Below are positions 27,801 through 35,032 of a stretch of 64,000 bases of DNA, in pieces. Positions within the stretch are counted from its first letter, which is position 1. The number at the start of each line of letters is the position of its first letter. The translations under genes were made by a program, and so were the position numbers. The stretch is from Ovis canadensis (Eukaryota > Chordata > Mammalia > Artiodactyla > Bovidae): positions 87,063,501-87,127,500 of the forward strand of contig NC_091251.1 of NCBI RefSeq assembly GCF_042477335.2, given 5' to 3'. Below the pieces are notes generated by a model. That model was not told the DNA's origin. It worked only from the letters and a program-made list of their open reading frames with translations, and made no database searches.

Positions 27801-29664
27801 TCTGATTCTTTTTGCATCCAATAGCCATAACCGCTGTTTGAGAATTTTTTTCTTTATTTTAAACTCAGTCTGTAGTTCTTTATTTCCATTCCTGCTAATG
27901 CCTTGTGTTGTTACCTCTTCACCACCATTCCCGTCTCCTCACCTCCCTAACATACACTTTACCAGATATATTTGGAAGAATACGTTTCCTCGTTGGCTTG
28001 TTTATCCTGAATTTATACTGATTATGTATATCTTGAATTTCTATTAATTTATTTTAGCTTTTTTTATGAGTCCCACTTTATTTTTTTAATAAAGTGTAGT
28101 TAATTTACAATGTTGTGTTAATTTCTGCTGTACAAAGTGATTCAGTCACATAAACATCGTTTTTCATGTTCTTTTCCATTATGATTTATCACAGGATATA
28201 TTGATTAACCAAACACCAGGGCTTTTGATCTGGGTAACCTAGGAAGTTGAAGCAAAAGACATTGGCACTCATTCACAGTGCCTTTTTGATAGCATTTATG
28301 TGAGTAAATAGTTATGAGACCATTGGTAATAATCTGCAAAGAGGCCTTTTGAAGATAAAGGATTGCCTAGATCACTGAAATATTGAACTTCCCTTTCAAA
28401 GTTGTAATTTGTTTTATTTCAGGGGAAAAATATCAGATACACAAAAAGACTGGAAATTCTTTGAGGTGAGTCACTTACCTTTGGGGACTCTGCTCTTTGA
28501 CATGAAACATGAAGTATAGCAATAACCAATAGTTATTTTTCAGGCACATATATTTAGTAAATATCTTCTAGAAAGGATACTAATAAGCTGTGTGCCATTC
28601 CTTAAATCTTTGGTCTGATTTTCCTCCCGCAAAAATGAGGACGTGTATAAGTTCCCACAGCTCTGCAGGCATGTGGAGAGAGTGGCTCATCTTGGTTTGC
28701 ATCTCCTTAGCAGTGTTCCATAGACAGGAGTTTCCCATGTCACTTTTCATGTCATAGCTGTGGACTGTGATTCTTGTCTGTGTCTGTTGTAGTCCTTTTA
28801 TACATTCTGTACATACGTAGCCTGGATTGTCTTCCGACGTCAACACTTCACAGAGATTGAGGAAGAAATAGGAAGGCTCTTTCGTTCCAACATGTTCAAC
28901 ATTCCTCGAAGGAAGCGTGAGGATGAAGAGTCAGGAGGGGAAAAAAAGCGTATGACTTTCGTACAATTCAGGTATGACCTTTTGACTCTCCTAAATTCAA
29001 GGACGTTGCTAGGAAACAGGATCATGTGACCTGAATGTCATCCCTGCTTCTCCCTACCAGGAGAATGATGGCAAAACGCCCAGCGATTAAAAAAGCAATT
29101 AACATGCGCTCTCCAGTCATGTCCACTCTGCTGCCCTCTCTCAGAGAAAAAGCTCAGAATGTCTCTCAGAAAAAGTACCGCCAAATAGGTGCGAAATTCC
29201 CAGCCCAGATGCAAGAGCCCAGGGAAACTCTGGACTCTTTGCACATGCCAATGTAAGTGGCCCCAGGGGAGAGGAAGGAGAGACGGAGTGTTGTGTGTCA
29301 CTTCCTAGTTGGGACCCAGGAGGGGCAGGGGCTCAGACACAGTGCTTCTGCCAGAAAGTTGAACAAAGATGGAAACACACTCTTCCTACCATCCCTGGCT
29401 CCTGTCCATCTGTTTTCTTTCCAGATCAGCTCTTGGTATACGCATGTAGGCTAGAAAAAAACTAGAAAGTTATACTAGACTTCAGACAGTTTTAATTTGG
29501 TGAAGTAAATAGCAGACTTTGTAAGACTGAGGTTTTCCCATTAGAAGAATAATCTTTGGGAAATGTATGCAATCTTGCTAGGTGTCAAGTTTTTGGACCC
29601 ATATTTGAGACTACAGTGGTGATTCATAGAAATAGGGAAAGCTTAAAAAAAATAGGTGCATAAA

Positions 29665-29697
<33 letters not shown>

Positions 29698-29976
29698 ATC
29701 AGTCTTAGCTTTATACACATACAAAGCACAACCATATGCCTTAGTCTTTGACCTCAGCAAAGATTCATCTATCCCAATAATTCTTTCTACAGAGTTGGCA
29801 TCTTGGGGGAGCCTCGATGTCAGTTCAACCCCCATACCCTTATCCCCCTTGATCCAGAAGAAAGCATGAAGTCTGGAAAACCGTCTTCCCTGATAGAAAG
29901 AAATAACATGAGGATTCAGGATACACTGGACTTAGTCATGAGAACACTGTCCTCTCAAACAACATTCCCTAAATAA
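6822..29976 (+). CDS. PPP1R36: Protein phosphatase 1 regulatory subunit 36, eleven coding exons, 404 aa
   Basis: A PP1-interacting protein, described as a regulator/inhibitor of PP1 and reported mainly from testis. Coding segments: 6822-6887, 7692-7756, 15952-16038, 16882-16979, 17079-17145, 19044-19142, 23902-24036, 28423-28465, 28793-28971, 29061-29252, 29793-29976. All introns are GT-AG, phases agree, and the 1215 coding bases give 404 codons plus TAA. The start is supported by an in-frame TGA 21 bases upstream (6801-6803), an A at -3 and the CpG-island setting. Residues 59-63 (KAVHF) fit the PP1-docking RVxF motif. Residues near 258-274 form a basic/acidic stretch ([16 protein letters not shown]). 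The human protein is, from memory, about 420 residues, so a small length difference is expected. No stop or frameshift was found. The identification rests on family recall of the exon 4-9 peptides and on synteny with HSPA2. Confidence 0.93.
7062..7691. other. Intron 1 remainder, no element recognised
   Basis: Unique-looking sequence downstream of the CpG island. The only low-complexity part is a pyrimidine-rich CCTT tract at about 7455-7506. Confidence 0.4.
7692..7756 (+). CDS. PPP1R36: PPP1R36 coding exon 2
   Basis: Encodes residues 23-43 ([20 protein letters not shown], then R) plus two bases of Ser44. Acceptor 'ttttacag', donor 'gtaaat'. An 8.2 kb intron follows. Confidence 0.9.
7915..8110 (-). 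mobile_element. MIR SINE remnant
   Basis: The series 'tatgtaccagaaactgtgct', 'acatatgaagaaactgatg' and 'tcacacagctcag' is the inverted MIR core and 3' part, heavily diverged. Confidence 0.6.
8247..8522 (-). mobile_element. Bov-tA SINE with duplicated tRNA part
   Basis: Reads 'gtgaaagtcacatctgactc', then two successive 'attctttaccagctgag'-like inverted tRNA heads (near 8373 and 8495). This is the longer Bov-tA form with two head units. Confidence 0.85.
8595..8800 (-). mobile_element. MIR SINE remnant
   Basis: Contains 'cttcatagatgaagaaacat', 'ggctcagggagattaagc' and 'aaagtcacacagccag', the typical inverted MIR order. Confidence 0.7.
8801..9439. other. Intron 2 segment, no element recognised
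   Basis: No protein-like frame and no recognisable repeat beyond possible ancient MIR/L2 traces. Confidence 0.35.
9440..9565 (+). mobile_element. MIR SINE remnant
   Basis: 'gacctgggttcaaatcctgg' followed by 'ttctgctac' and 'agttacttagcc' is the forward MIR tRNA-related part. Confidence 0.65.
9653..9810 (+). mobile_element. CHR-2-type SINE
   Basis: 'tatccagtgattaggact', 'ttcaatccctggtcagggag', 'ctaagataccacatgcc' and the tail 'cagaagcaatattgtaac' with 'caataaagactttaaaa' match the CHR tRNA-derived family. Confidence 0.8.
9830..11310. other. Intron 2 segment, largely unique
   Basis: No gene recognised. An open frame of 120 codons at 10268-10630 has no protein-like composition. A probable MIR trace lies at 10600-10725. 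Confidence 0.35.
10600..10725 (+). mobile_element. Probable MIR remnant
   Basis: 'cctctctgagccttagttctc', 'cagtaaaatgacatcc' and 'aattctatgatcttatgac' follow the forward MIR 3' order. The match is weak. Confidence 0.4.
11312..11430 (+). mobile_element. 5'-truncated Bov-tA SINE
   Basis: Only the Bov-A part remains: 'ggaggaaatggtagtctac', 'tattcttgcctgggaaatcc' and 'catggacagaggagcc'. A poly(A) run follows at about 11448-11462. Confidence 0.75.
12975..13160 (-). mobile_element. Short L1 3'-end inserted into the larger L1
   Basis: A 186-base segment flanked by a perfect 15-base direct repeat (tacatgtatcttttt at 12960-12974 and 13161-13175). Its content ('cccataacatctctctgggt', 'atgctgtatcctgcgtcag') matches the extreme 3' end of a ruminant L1, inverted. 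Confidence 0.85.
13598..13986 (+). mobile_element. BovB 3'-end insertion inside the L1
   Basis: A 5'-truncated BovB 3' end of 389 bases, ending in the pentamer repeat 'ctgaactgaactg'. It is flanked by a 9-base direct repeat (aatcctttg at 13589-13597 and 13987-13995). L1 sequence resumes directly after it. Confidence 0.88.
15440..15640 (+). mobile_element. MIR SINE remnant
   Basis: 'ctgacacttgctaagtgatc', 'agtttacttaatctcttt', 'gttgctatgaggattgaata' and 'gtaacaagtactcagtaaat' is the full forward MIR order. Confidence 0.7.
15952..16038 (+). CDS. PPP1R36: PPP1R36 coding exon 3 (PP1-docking motif)
   Basis: Completes Ser44 and encodes 45-72 plus two bases of Arg73. Contains KAVHF (59-63), a fit to [RK]-x(0,1)-[VI]-x-[FW], after a lysine-rich stretch. 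Acceptor 'ctattacag', donor 'gtagct'. Confidence 0.9.
16539..16846 (+). mobile_element. CHR-1-type SINE
   Basis: Head 'gggcttccctggggattcag' and the long CHR-1 body ('caactaggcccgtgtgccac', 'cacaactagagagtagcc', 'gcagcaacaaggacccagc'), ending in an A-rich tail. Flanked by 12-base direct repeats with one mismatch (aaagtactacta 16527-16538; aaagcactacta 16847-16858). Confidence 0.9.
16882..16979 (+). CDS. PPP1R36: PPP1R36 coding exon 4
   Basis: Completes Arg73 and encodes 74-105 ([32 protein letters not shown]) plus one base of Phe106. Acceptor 'cctaacag', donor 'gtgagt'. The next intron is only 99 bases. Confidence 0.92.
17079..17145 (+). CDS. PPP1R36: PPP1R36 coding exon 5
   Basis: Completes Phe106 and encodes 107-127 ([20 protein letters not shown], then M) plus two bases of Arg128. 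Acceptor 'cccttcag', donor 'gtatgt'. Confidence 0.92.
17146..19043. other. Intron 5, no clear element
   Basis: Largely unique-looking. The part at about 18280-18770 has the general look of an old LINE 3' region but I could not assign it. Nothing gene-like was found. Confidence 0.35.
19044..19142 (+). CDS. PPP1R36: PPP1R36 coding exon 6
   Basis: Completes Arg128 and encodes 129-160 ([20 protein letters not shown], then [12 protein letters not shown]) plus two bases of Val161. Acceptor 'ctcatag', donor 'gtaagt'. Confidence 0.92.
19160..19300 (-). mobile_element. CHR-2-type SINE
   Basis: 'ccaccagggattgaacccag' and 'aaccactggaccacgagg' with 'aaattcccc' is the inverted CHR tRNA head. The A-tail appears as a T-rich run on the left. 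Confidence 0.8.
19545..19885. mobile_element. hAT-Charlie-like DNA transposon relic
   Basis: The ends resemble each other inverted ('cagcaatgcccaatagaa' at the left, 'atattgaacaatgtgg' at the right). The AT-rich interior includes 'caggtgaaattaattttagc'. This pattern is that of a non-autonomous MER5-like element. The family name is from memory. Confidence 0.45.
20697..20906 (+). mobile_element. Bov-tA SINE
   Basis: 'gttccctgtggctcagctaa', 'gacctgggttcaatccctgg', 'tgttgcctgaagaattcc' and 'cagacacaactgagcgac' form a nearly complete element. Confidence 0.9.
21335..21455 (-). mobile_element. MIR SINE remnant
   Basis: 'atccccattttacagatgat', 'aaggctcagagagtttaa' and 'gtggtggagctgagactag' is the inverted MIR core. 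Confidence 0.7.
21460..23107. other. Intron 6 segment, largely unique
   Basis: No gene-like frame and no recognised retroelement between the MIR and the BovB piece. Confidence 0.35.
23108..23380 (-). mobile_element. BovB 3'-end fragment
   Basis: Starts with 'cagttcagttcagtcacac' and continues through 'gatgccatccaaccatctc', 'caatctttcccagcatcag' and 'ccttccaatgaacactcag', the inverted BovB 3' region. Confidence 0.88.
23420..23689 (+). mobile_element. CHR-1-type SINE
   Basis: Head 'caggacttccctggtggtac' and a long body ending 'cagtgcaaccaaaacc'. A 9-base direct repeat (aaattaata at 23411-23419 and 23690-23698) probably marks the target duplication, although it is AT-rich. Confidence 0.85.
23902..24036 (+). 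CDS. PPP1R36: PPP1R36 coding exon 7
   Basis: Completes Val161 and encodes 162-205 ([20 protein letters not shown], then [20 protein letters not shown]) plus two bases of Lys206. Acceptor 'cttttcag', donor 'gtaagc'. Confidence 0.93.
24240..24290 (-). mobile_element. Short L1 3'-end fragment
   Basis: 'ttgatttacaatgctgtgtt' with 'agtttcaggtgt' is the inverted end of a ruminant L1. Only about 50 bases remain. Confidence 0.55.
24350..24575 (+). mobile_element. L1 3'-end fragment
   Basis: 'gtaaaatagatagctagtag', 'acagggagctcaacctgg', 'gttgtatggcagaaaccc' and 'aattatcttccaaataaaaa' match the forward L1 3' UTR. It lies next to an inverted fragment of the same region. Confidence 0.7.
25335..25850 (-). 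mobile_element. BovB 3'-end fragment, diverged
   Basis: Inverted BovB from the 3' terminus through 'gcatcaagatcttttccaat' to 'ctgctttttaatatgctg'. It is more diverged than the copies after 40 kb. Confidence 0.88.
25851..27499. other. Intron 7 segment without recognised repeats
   Basis: About 1.6 kb with no Bov-tA, BovB or L1 sequence. Several short frames (fewer than 125 codons) show no protein family features. Confidence 0.35.
27500..27745. mobile_element. hAT-Charlie-like DNA transposon relic
   Basis: 'ctactgagtgcttggaatgt' with 'ggctgacccac' and an AT-rich interior ('aaaattaatatcacctgttt') resembles the relic at 19545-19885 in opposite orientation. Confidence 0.4.
28079..28203 (-). mobile_element. 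L1 3'-end fragment
   Basis: 'tagttaatttacaatgttgt', 'ctgctgtacaaagtgattc' and 'tttatcacaggatat' is the inverted L1 3' end. Confidence 0.65.
28423..28465 (+). CDS. PPP1R36: PPP1R36 coding exon 8
   Basis: A 43-base micro-exon. It completes Lys206 and encodes 207-220 ([14 protein letters not shown]), ending on a codon boundary. Acceptor 'tatttcag', donor 'gtgagt'. Confidence 0.9.
28793..28971 (+). CDS. PPP1R36: PPP1R36 coding exon 9
   Basis: Encodes 221-279 plus two bases of Arg280, including [19 protein letters not shown] and the charged segment [19 protein letters not shown]. This is the most conserved-looking exon. Acceptor 'ctgttgtag', donor 'gtatga'. The next intron is only 89 bases. Confidence 0.94.
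29061..29252 (+). CDS. PPP1R36: PPP1R36 coding exon 10
   Basis: Completes Arg280 and encodes 281-343 ([20 protein letters not shown], then [19 protein letters not shown] and onward) plus two bases of Ile344. Acceptor 'cctaccag', donor 'gtaagt'. Confidence 0.93.
29667..29694. repeat. (TG)14 microsatellite
   Basis: Fourteen uninterrupted TG units in PPP1R36 intron 10. Likely length-polymorphic. Confidence 0.95.
29793..29976 (+). CDS. PPP1R36: PPP1R36 coding exon 11 (terminal)
   Basis: Completes Ile344 and encodes 345-404 ([20 protein letters not shown] to the end ...SSQTTFPK), stop TAA at 29974-29976. Acceptor 'ttctacag'. Confidence 0.92.
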
Positions 29977-30090
29977 TCTATACATTCCACTTCTGTAGTT
30001 AATTCCTATATTTGAAGTAAACTACTTTGACTTAATCACTTTATATAAGACTAGTATTTATTATTAAACTTTAAAGCTTATCCAAATTAT
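29977..30090 (+). other. PPP1R36: PPP1R36 3' UTR
   Basis: AT-rich sequence after the stop. The variant poly(A) hexamer ATTAAA at 30063-30068 is the best nearby signal and would give a 3' UTR of roughly 110 bases. A BovB copy begins at about 30249, which bounds the likely native 3' end. Confidence 0.5.
30063..30068 (+). terminator. PPP1R36: Candidate poly(A) signal of PPP1R36
   Basis: ATTAAA, the common non-canonical hexamer, 87 bases after the stop. No AATAAA occurs before the BovB insertion. Confidence 0.4.
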
Positions 30091-30743
30091 TTTGCTAAAA
30101 GTTCAACAGTAGACTAAAGAATTCTAGGAAGCTTTTGAAAAGCTCATTTTCCTATATTTAATCATTTGCTTTGTTAATTATTTACTTCCTTGGCTTTACA
30201 TGACTGTTTAGAGTAATGTATTAGGACATTTGACTTTTTATATTGCTCAATGAACAATGCAAAGAAGTAGAAGAAAACAATAAAATGGGAAAGACTAGAG
30301 ATCTCTTTAAGAAAATTGGAGATATCAAAGGAACATTTCATGCAAGGATGGGCATGATAGAGGACAAGGATGGGCATGATAAAGGACGAAAATGATAAAG
30401 ACTTAACAGAGGTAGAAGAGATTAAGAAGAGAGGGCAAGGATATACAGAACTGTACAAAAAAGGTATTGATGACCCAGATAACCATGATGGGGTGGTCAC
30501 TTACCTAGAGCCAGACATCCTGGTGTATGAAGTCAAGTGGGCCTTAGGAAGCATTACTACCCATAAAGCTAGTGGAAGTGATGGAATTCCAGCTGAGCTA
30601 TTTAGGATACTAAAAGATGATGCTGTTAAAGTGCTGCAATCAGTATGTCAGCAAATTTAGAAAACTCACCAGTGGCCGCAGGACTGGAAAATGTCGGTTT
30701 TCTTCCTAATTCTAAAGAAGGGCAGTGTTAAAAAATGTTCAAA

Positions 30744-30938
30744 AGTGAAAGTCACTTAGTCATGTCCGACTCTTTGTGACCCTGTGGACTATAGCCTGCC
30801 AGGCTCCCCGTCCCAGGAGTTCTCCAGGCAAGAATGCTGGAGTGACTTGCCATTCCCTTCTACAGGGGATCTTCCCAACCTGGGGACTGAACCTGGGTCT
30901 CCTGCATTGGAGGTAGATTCTTTACCATCTGAGACACC
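30744..30938 (-). mobile_element. Bov-tA SINE inside BovB
   Basis: 'gtgaaagtcacttagtcatg' through 'attctttaccatctgagac', inverted Bov-tA. The BovB sequence resumes after it ('caaaccaccagacaactggg'). Confidence 0.85.
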
Positions 30939-30980
30939 AAACCACCAGACAACTGGGCTCACATCCTATGCTAGTAAAGT

Positions 30981-31299
30981 GAAAGAAAGTGAAAGTCGCT
31001 CAGTCGTGTCCAACTCTTTGCCACCCCATGAACTGTACAGTATATGGAATTCTCCAGGCCAGAATACTGGAATGGGTAGCCTTTCCCTTCTCCAGGTAAT
31101 CTTCCCAACCCAGGGATTGAACCCAGGTCTCCTGCATTGCAGGTGGATTCTTTACCAGCAGAGCCAACAAGGGAAGTCCAAGAATACTGGAGTGGGTAGC
31201 CTATCGCTTCTCCAGGGGATCTTCCCAATCCAGGAATTGAACTGGGGTCTCCTGCATTACTGGTGGGTTCTTTACCAACTGAGCTACCAGGGAAGCCCC
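30981..31299 (-). mobile_element. Long Bov-tA SINE inside BovB
   Basis: Inverted element with two tRNA-head units, flanked by 13-base direct repeats with two mismatches (atgctagtaaagt 30968-30980; atgctggtaaggt 31300-31312). Confidence 0.9.
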
Positions 31300-32149
31300 A
31301 TGCTGGTAAGGTTATGTTCAACATCCTTCAAGCTAGACTTCAGCAGTACTTGAATGGAGAACTTCCAAATGTACAAGCTGGGTTTAGAAAAGGCAAAGGA
31401 ACCAGAGATCAAATAGCCAATATTCACTGAATCATAGAGAATTCCCCAAAAACGTTTACTTCTGTTCTGTTGACTGCATGAAAGCCTTTGTATGTATCAC
31501 AACAGAGTGTGGAAGGTTCTTAAAGAGAAGGAATACCAGATCATTCTTACCTGGCTCCTGAGAAACCTGTATGTGGGTCAAGAAGCAACAGTTAGAACCT
31601 TACATGGAACAACTGACTGGTTCAAAATTAGGAAAGGAGTATGACAAGGCTATATATTATCACTCTGTTTATTTAACTTATATGCCAAGTACATCATGCA
31701 AAATGCTGGGCTGGATGAGTTACAAGCTGGAATCAAGATTGCTGTGAGAAATATCAACAACCTCAAATAAGCAGATGATACCACTCTAATGGCAGAAAGT
31801 GAGGGGAACTGAAGAGCCTTTTGATGAGGGTAAAAGAGGAGAGTGGAAAAGCTGACTTAAAACTCAACATTAAAAATATGAAGATCATGGCATCTGGTCC
31901 CATCACTTCATGGCATGTAGAGGGGAAAGAGTGGAAATAGTGACAGACTTTTTTCTTCTTGGGCTCCAAAATCACAGGCTGGTGACTGCAGCCCTGAAAT
32001 TAGAAGACCCTTGCTTCTTAGAAAGAAGGCTATGACAAACCTGGATAGCATATTAAAAAACAAAAAAAAGAGCAAAGACATCACTTTGTCAACAAAGGTC
32101 CATATAGTCAAAGCTATGGTCTTTTTAGTAGTTATGTAAGGATGTAAGA

Positions 32150-32343
32150 CTCTGATGCTGGGAGGAATTGGGGGCAGGAGGAAAAGGGGACGACAGAGGA
32201 TGAGATGGCTGGATGGCATCACCGACTCGATGGACGTGAGTTTGAGTGAACTCTGGGAGTTGGCGATGGACAGGGAGGCCTGGCGTGCTGCGATTCATGG
32301 GGTCGCAAAGAGTTGGACATGACTGAGCAACTGAACTGAACTG
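32150..32343 (+). mobile_element. BovB 3' end inserted into the older BovB
   Basis: A 194-base BovB 3' terminus ('ctctgatgctgggagg' to 'actgaactgaactg'). It is flanked by a perfect 12-base direct repeat (aaggatgtaaga at 32138-32149 and 32344-32355). The host BovB resumes with 'gttcgatcgtaaagaaggct'. Confidence 0.88.
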
Positions 32344-33241
32344 AAGGATGTAAGAGTTCGATCGTAAAGAAGGCTGAGCACCTTAAAAGAATTGATGCTG
32401 TTGAACTGTGATGCTGGAGAAGGCTCTTGAGAGTCCTTTGGACAGAAAGGAGCTCAAACCAGTGAATCCTAAAGAAAATCAACCCCGAATATTCATTGGA
32501 AGGACTGATGCAGAAGCTCCAGTACTTTGACCACCTGATGCCAAGAGCCGATTCACTGGAAAAGTCCCTGATTCTGGGAAAGATTGAAGATAAAAGTAGA
32601 AGAGGGAGGCAGAGGATGAGATGCTTGGATACCATCACTGATGCAGTGGACATGAACTTGAGTGAACTCTGGGAGATGGTGAGGGACAGGCAGGCCTGAT
32701 GTGCTGCAGTCACAAAGAGTAAGACACAATTTAGGAAATGAACAACAATTAGGACGTTTAGCCAGTGTTCTAGTGGACTAGTGAAGAAACATTCTGTTTC
32801 TTCATTTTTGAGTTCCTTTTTGTTTTATGAGAGAGAGTAATTGGTACATCTGAAAACGATATATCATAAAAAGGCAAAATAAAATATTTTTAACATTAAA
32901 TCTCTTTCTATGGCTATATTATTATTGGCATTGGGATATAAAGTACATCTGACTCATTTAAAGGCCTTTTAGCATGTACATTTCATTCATTTTTTTCATT
33001 TGTTTATTTAACAAAACTTATGTTTCAAGCCCCTGCTCCATCCACAGCCTTGTGCTGGCTTATGTAAGGAAAAAAGATCATCGAGACAGAGACCATATCC
33101 TCTGGTCTGGGTAGTAAAGAGAGGATTAGTAAAACACATGCCTGCTAGTGATACAACATTGAATGAGTTAGAGACCTTTAAAGAGATAAATCCAGGTGCC
33201 CTTTGAGGACAGATCAGTAGAGCCCTCACTTCCAGGGGAAT

Positions 33242-33447
33242 TGGGCTTCCCTCATAGCTTAGTTGGTAAAGAATCCACCTGCAATGCAGGAGACCTGGTT
33301 TTGGTCCCTGGGTTGGGAAGATCCCCGGAGATGGGAAAGGCTACCCACTCTGGTATTCTGGCCTGGAGAATTCCATGGACTGTATAGTCCATGGGGTGGC
33401 AAAGAGTGGGACACAACTGAGTGACTTTCACTGTCAGTTTTCACTTT
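33242..33447 (+). mobile_element. Bov-tA SINE
   Basis: Complete element from 'tgggcttccctcatagctta' to 'acacaactgagtgac', flanked by tccaggggaat (33231-33241) and tccagaggaat (33448-33458). Confidence 0.92.
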
Positions 33448-33459
33448 TCCAGAGGAATC

Positions 33460-34299
33460 AGGAGCGTTCAGATTTTGAAATTGGTGTTGCGGGGACGGGG
33501 TGGCACTAAACAGGAGCCTCCTGTCAGAAAAAAAGACAGTGTGCAAAGGCACAGAGATGAAAAGGTATGTCCTGTGACCAAGGATGGCAAGAGTCATGGG
33601 TGTACAGGGGAGGGTGTGTGAGGCGGAGAGGAGGAAGAGCGGACTGCAAAGGGGAGCCGAGCCCTGCGTGCCTTTGCAGGGAGCCAATTGGAGGAAGCTG
33701 TGTTTTGACTGCTGATTGTATACAGTATTATCCTTTAAAAAGTCCTATAGGAGTTTCACCAACTAAAACAACTGGTGAATTTACCTTCCTGTGGCCACAG
33801 GTTTATCCTCAAATTTCAAAAGTCCTCCTTTTTGCATTTAGCTAAAGGTTCCCCAGGTTTAATATCAAGAGCAGAGGAACAGCAGCTCCAGCCTGTTGAT
33901 CATGTGGGGCATCTTCTGTGCAACACACAGCCTGGCTTCACTGTCATCCCTTATGTTCCAGATCAGCTCCAGTTACTCCTGTTAAAATTGCAACGTTTTT
34001 CTCAAATAAGGATCCTGGGGCAGGGGAAAGGTGGGGAGAAAAGAAAAAAATCCTGAACTAACCCCTGTGGAATTTTTTATTTACACAGAGAATTTGGTTA
34101 TAATGCACTGTGTCATAACAAATTTTTACCTGGAACATGTTGACATGGTTTTATTTTTGTGGTGTTTTTTTTTTTTTAAAGTAAATCCTGGGAATTTTGA
34201 GACTTTTATAACTGTCTTACTAAGGCACTGGGCTTTTTTTTTTTTCCTCCTGCCTTCTTTCTGACCTGTGAGGCTTTATTGTCCTTCATTTATTAATTC
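33460..34299. other. Intergenic segment, no gene or repeat assigned
   Basis: Unique-looking sequence with T-runs at about 34168 and 34236. The frames here are shorter than 100 codons and not protein-like. Confidence 0.35.
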
Positions 34300-34420
34300 C
34301 TTCCATTGTTTATTCATTTTTTTCATTCACTCTGTGCTAGGTACCATGTTTGGTGCTGGGAATTCAGTATAGAAATGATACAGCCAGTTCTGACTTGGAA
34401 TTGACAGTCTTGGGGAAGAA
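34300..34420. mobile_element. Ancient MIR/L2-like remnant
   Basis: 'tcattcactctgtgctaggt' and 'tggtgctgggaattcagta' follow the common mammalian ancient-repeat pattern. The family is uncertain. Confidence 0.35.
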
Positions 34421-34898
34421 AGACAGGGATCGAATATTCAGATAACTGATTGCAGTGGTGGGGAATGCAAAAGAGAGGTCATCTGGTTCCAGCACGACTC
34501 AAGTGGTTGTTGGCAGGACTGAGTTCCTGGCATGCTGTTGGCCCGAGGCCTTCCTTGGTCCTTTTCCACGAAAGTCCCTCCAAAAGAAGCTTACAGCATG
34601 CCAGCTGACTTTATCATTGTGAGCAAGTGAGAGAATATGTGCAAGCAAAAGAGTGAAGTTGGGTCCCCGCTTTACACTGTATGTAAAATTTAACTCAAGT
34701 AAACCGTAAGCCTAAATATAAGGGCTAATATTAGAGAACTCTTAAAAGATAGGAGTAATTTTCCTGATCTTGGGCTAGGTAATGGCTTCTTAAATATGAA
34801 TAATATCAAAAGCATAAGCAGCCAGAGGAAAATTGATCAATTGGACGTCATCAAAATTAATAACTTTTGTGCTTCAAAGAACATTAAGAAAATTAGGG

Positions 34899-35032
34899 GG
34901 ATTTCCCTGTTGGTCTGGTGGCTAAGACTCAGCACTCTCAGTGCAAAGGACCTGGGTTCAATCCCTGCTTGGGAAACTAGATCCCACACACTCCTACTAA
35001 GGCCCAGTGAAGCCAAATAAAAATAATAAAAT
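34899..35032 (+). mobile_element. CHR-2-type SINE inside L1
   Basis: 'ggatttccctgttggtctgg' to 'gaagccaaataaaaataa', flanked by a perfect 12-base direct repeat (agaaaattaggg 34887-34898 and 35033-35044). Confidence 0.92.

Larger units (their letters stand above)
30249..32743 (+). mobile_element. BovB LINE, 5'-truncated and decayed, with three nested insertions
   Basis: Begins 5' of the reverse transcriptase domain ('aagaagtagaagaaaacaat') and runs to the BovB 3' end. Remnants include 'gctagtggaagtgatggaat', 'gcaaatttagaaaactcacc', 'caagctgggtttagaaaagg', and 'ataagcagatgataccactc' (the RT active-site box, with a stop in place of Tyr). Many stops and frameshifts are present, so it is dead. 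It is interrupted at 30744-30938, 30981-31299 and 32150-32343. Confidence 0.9.
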
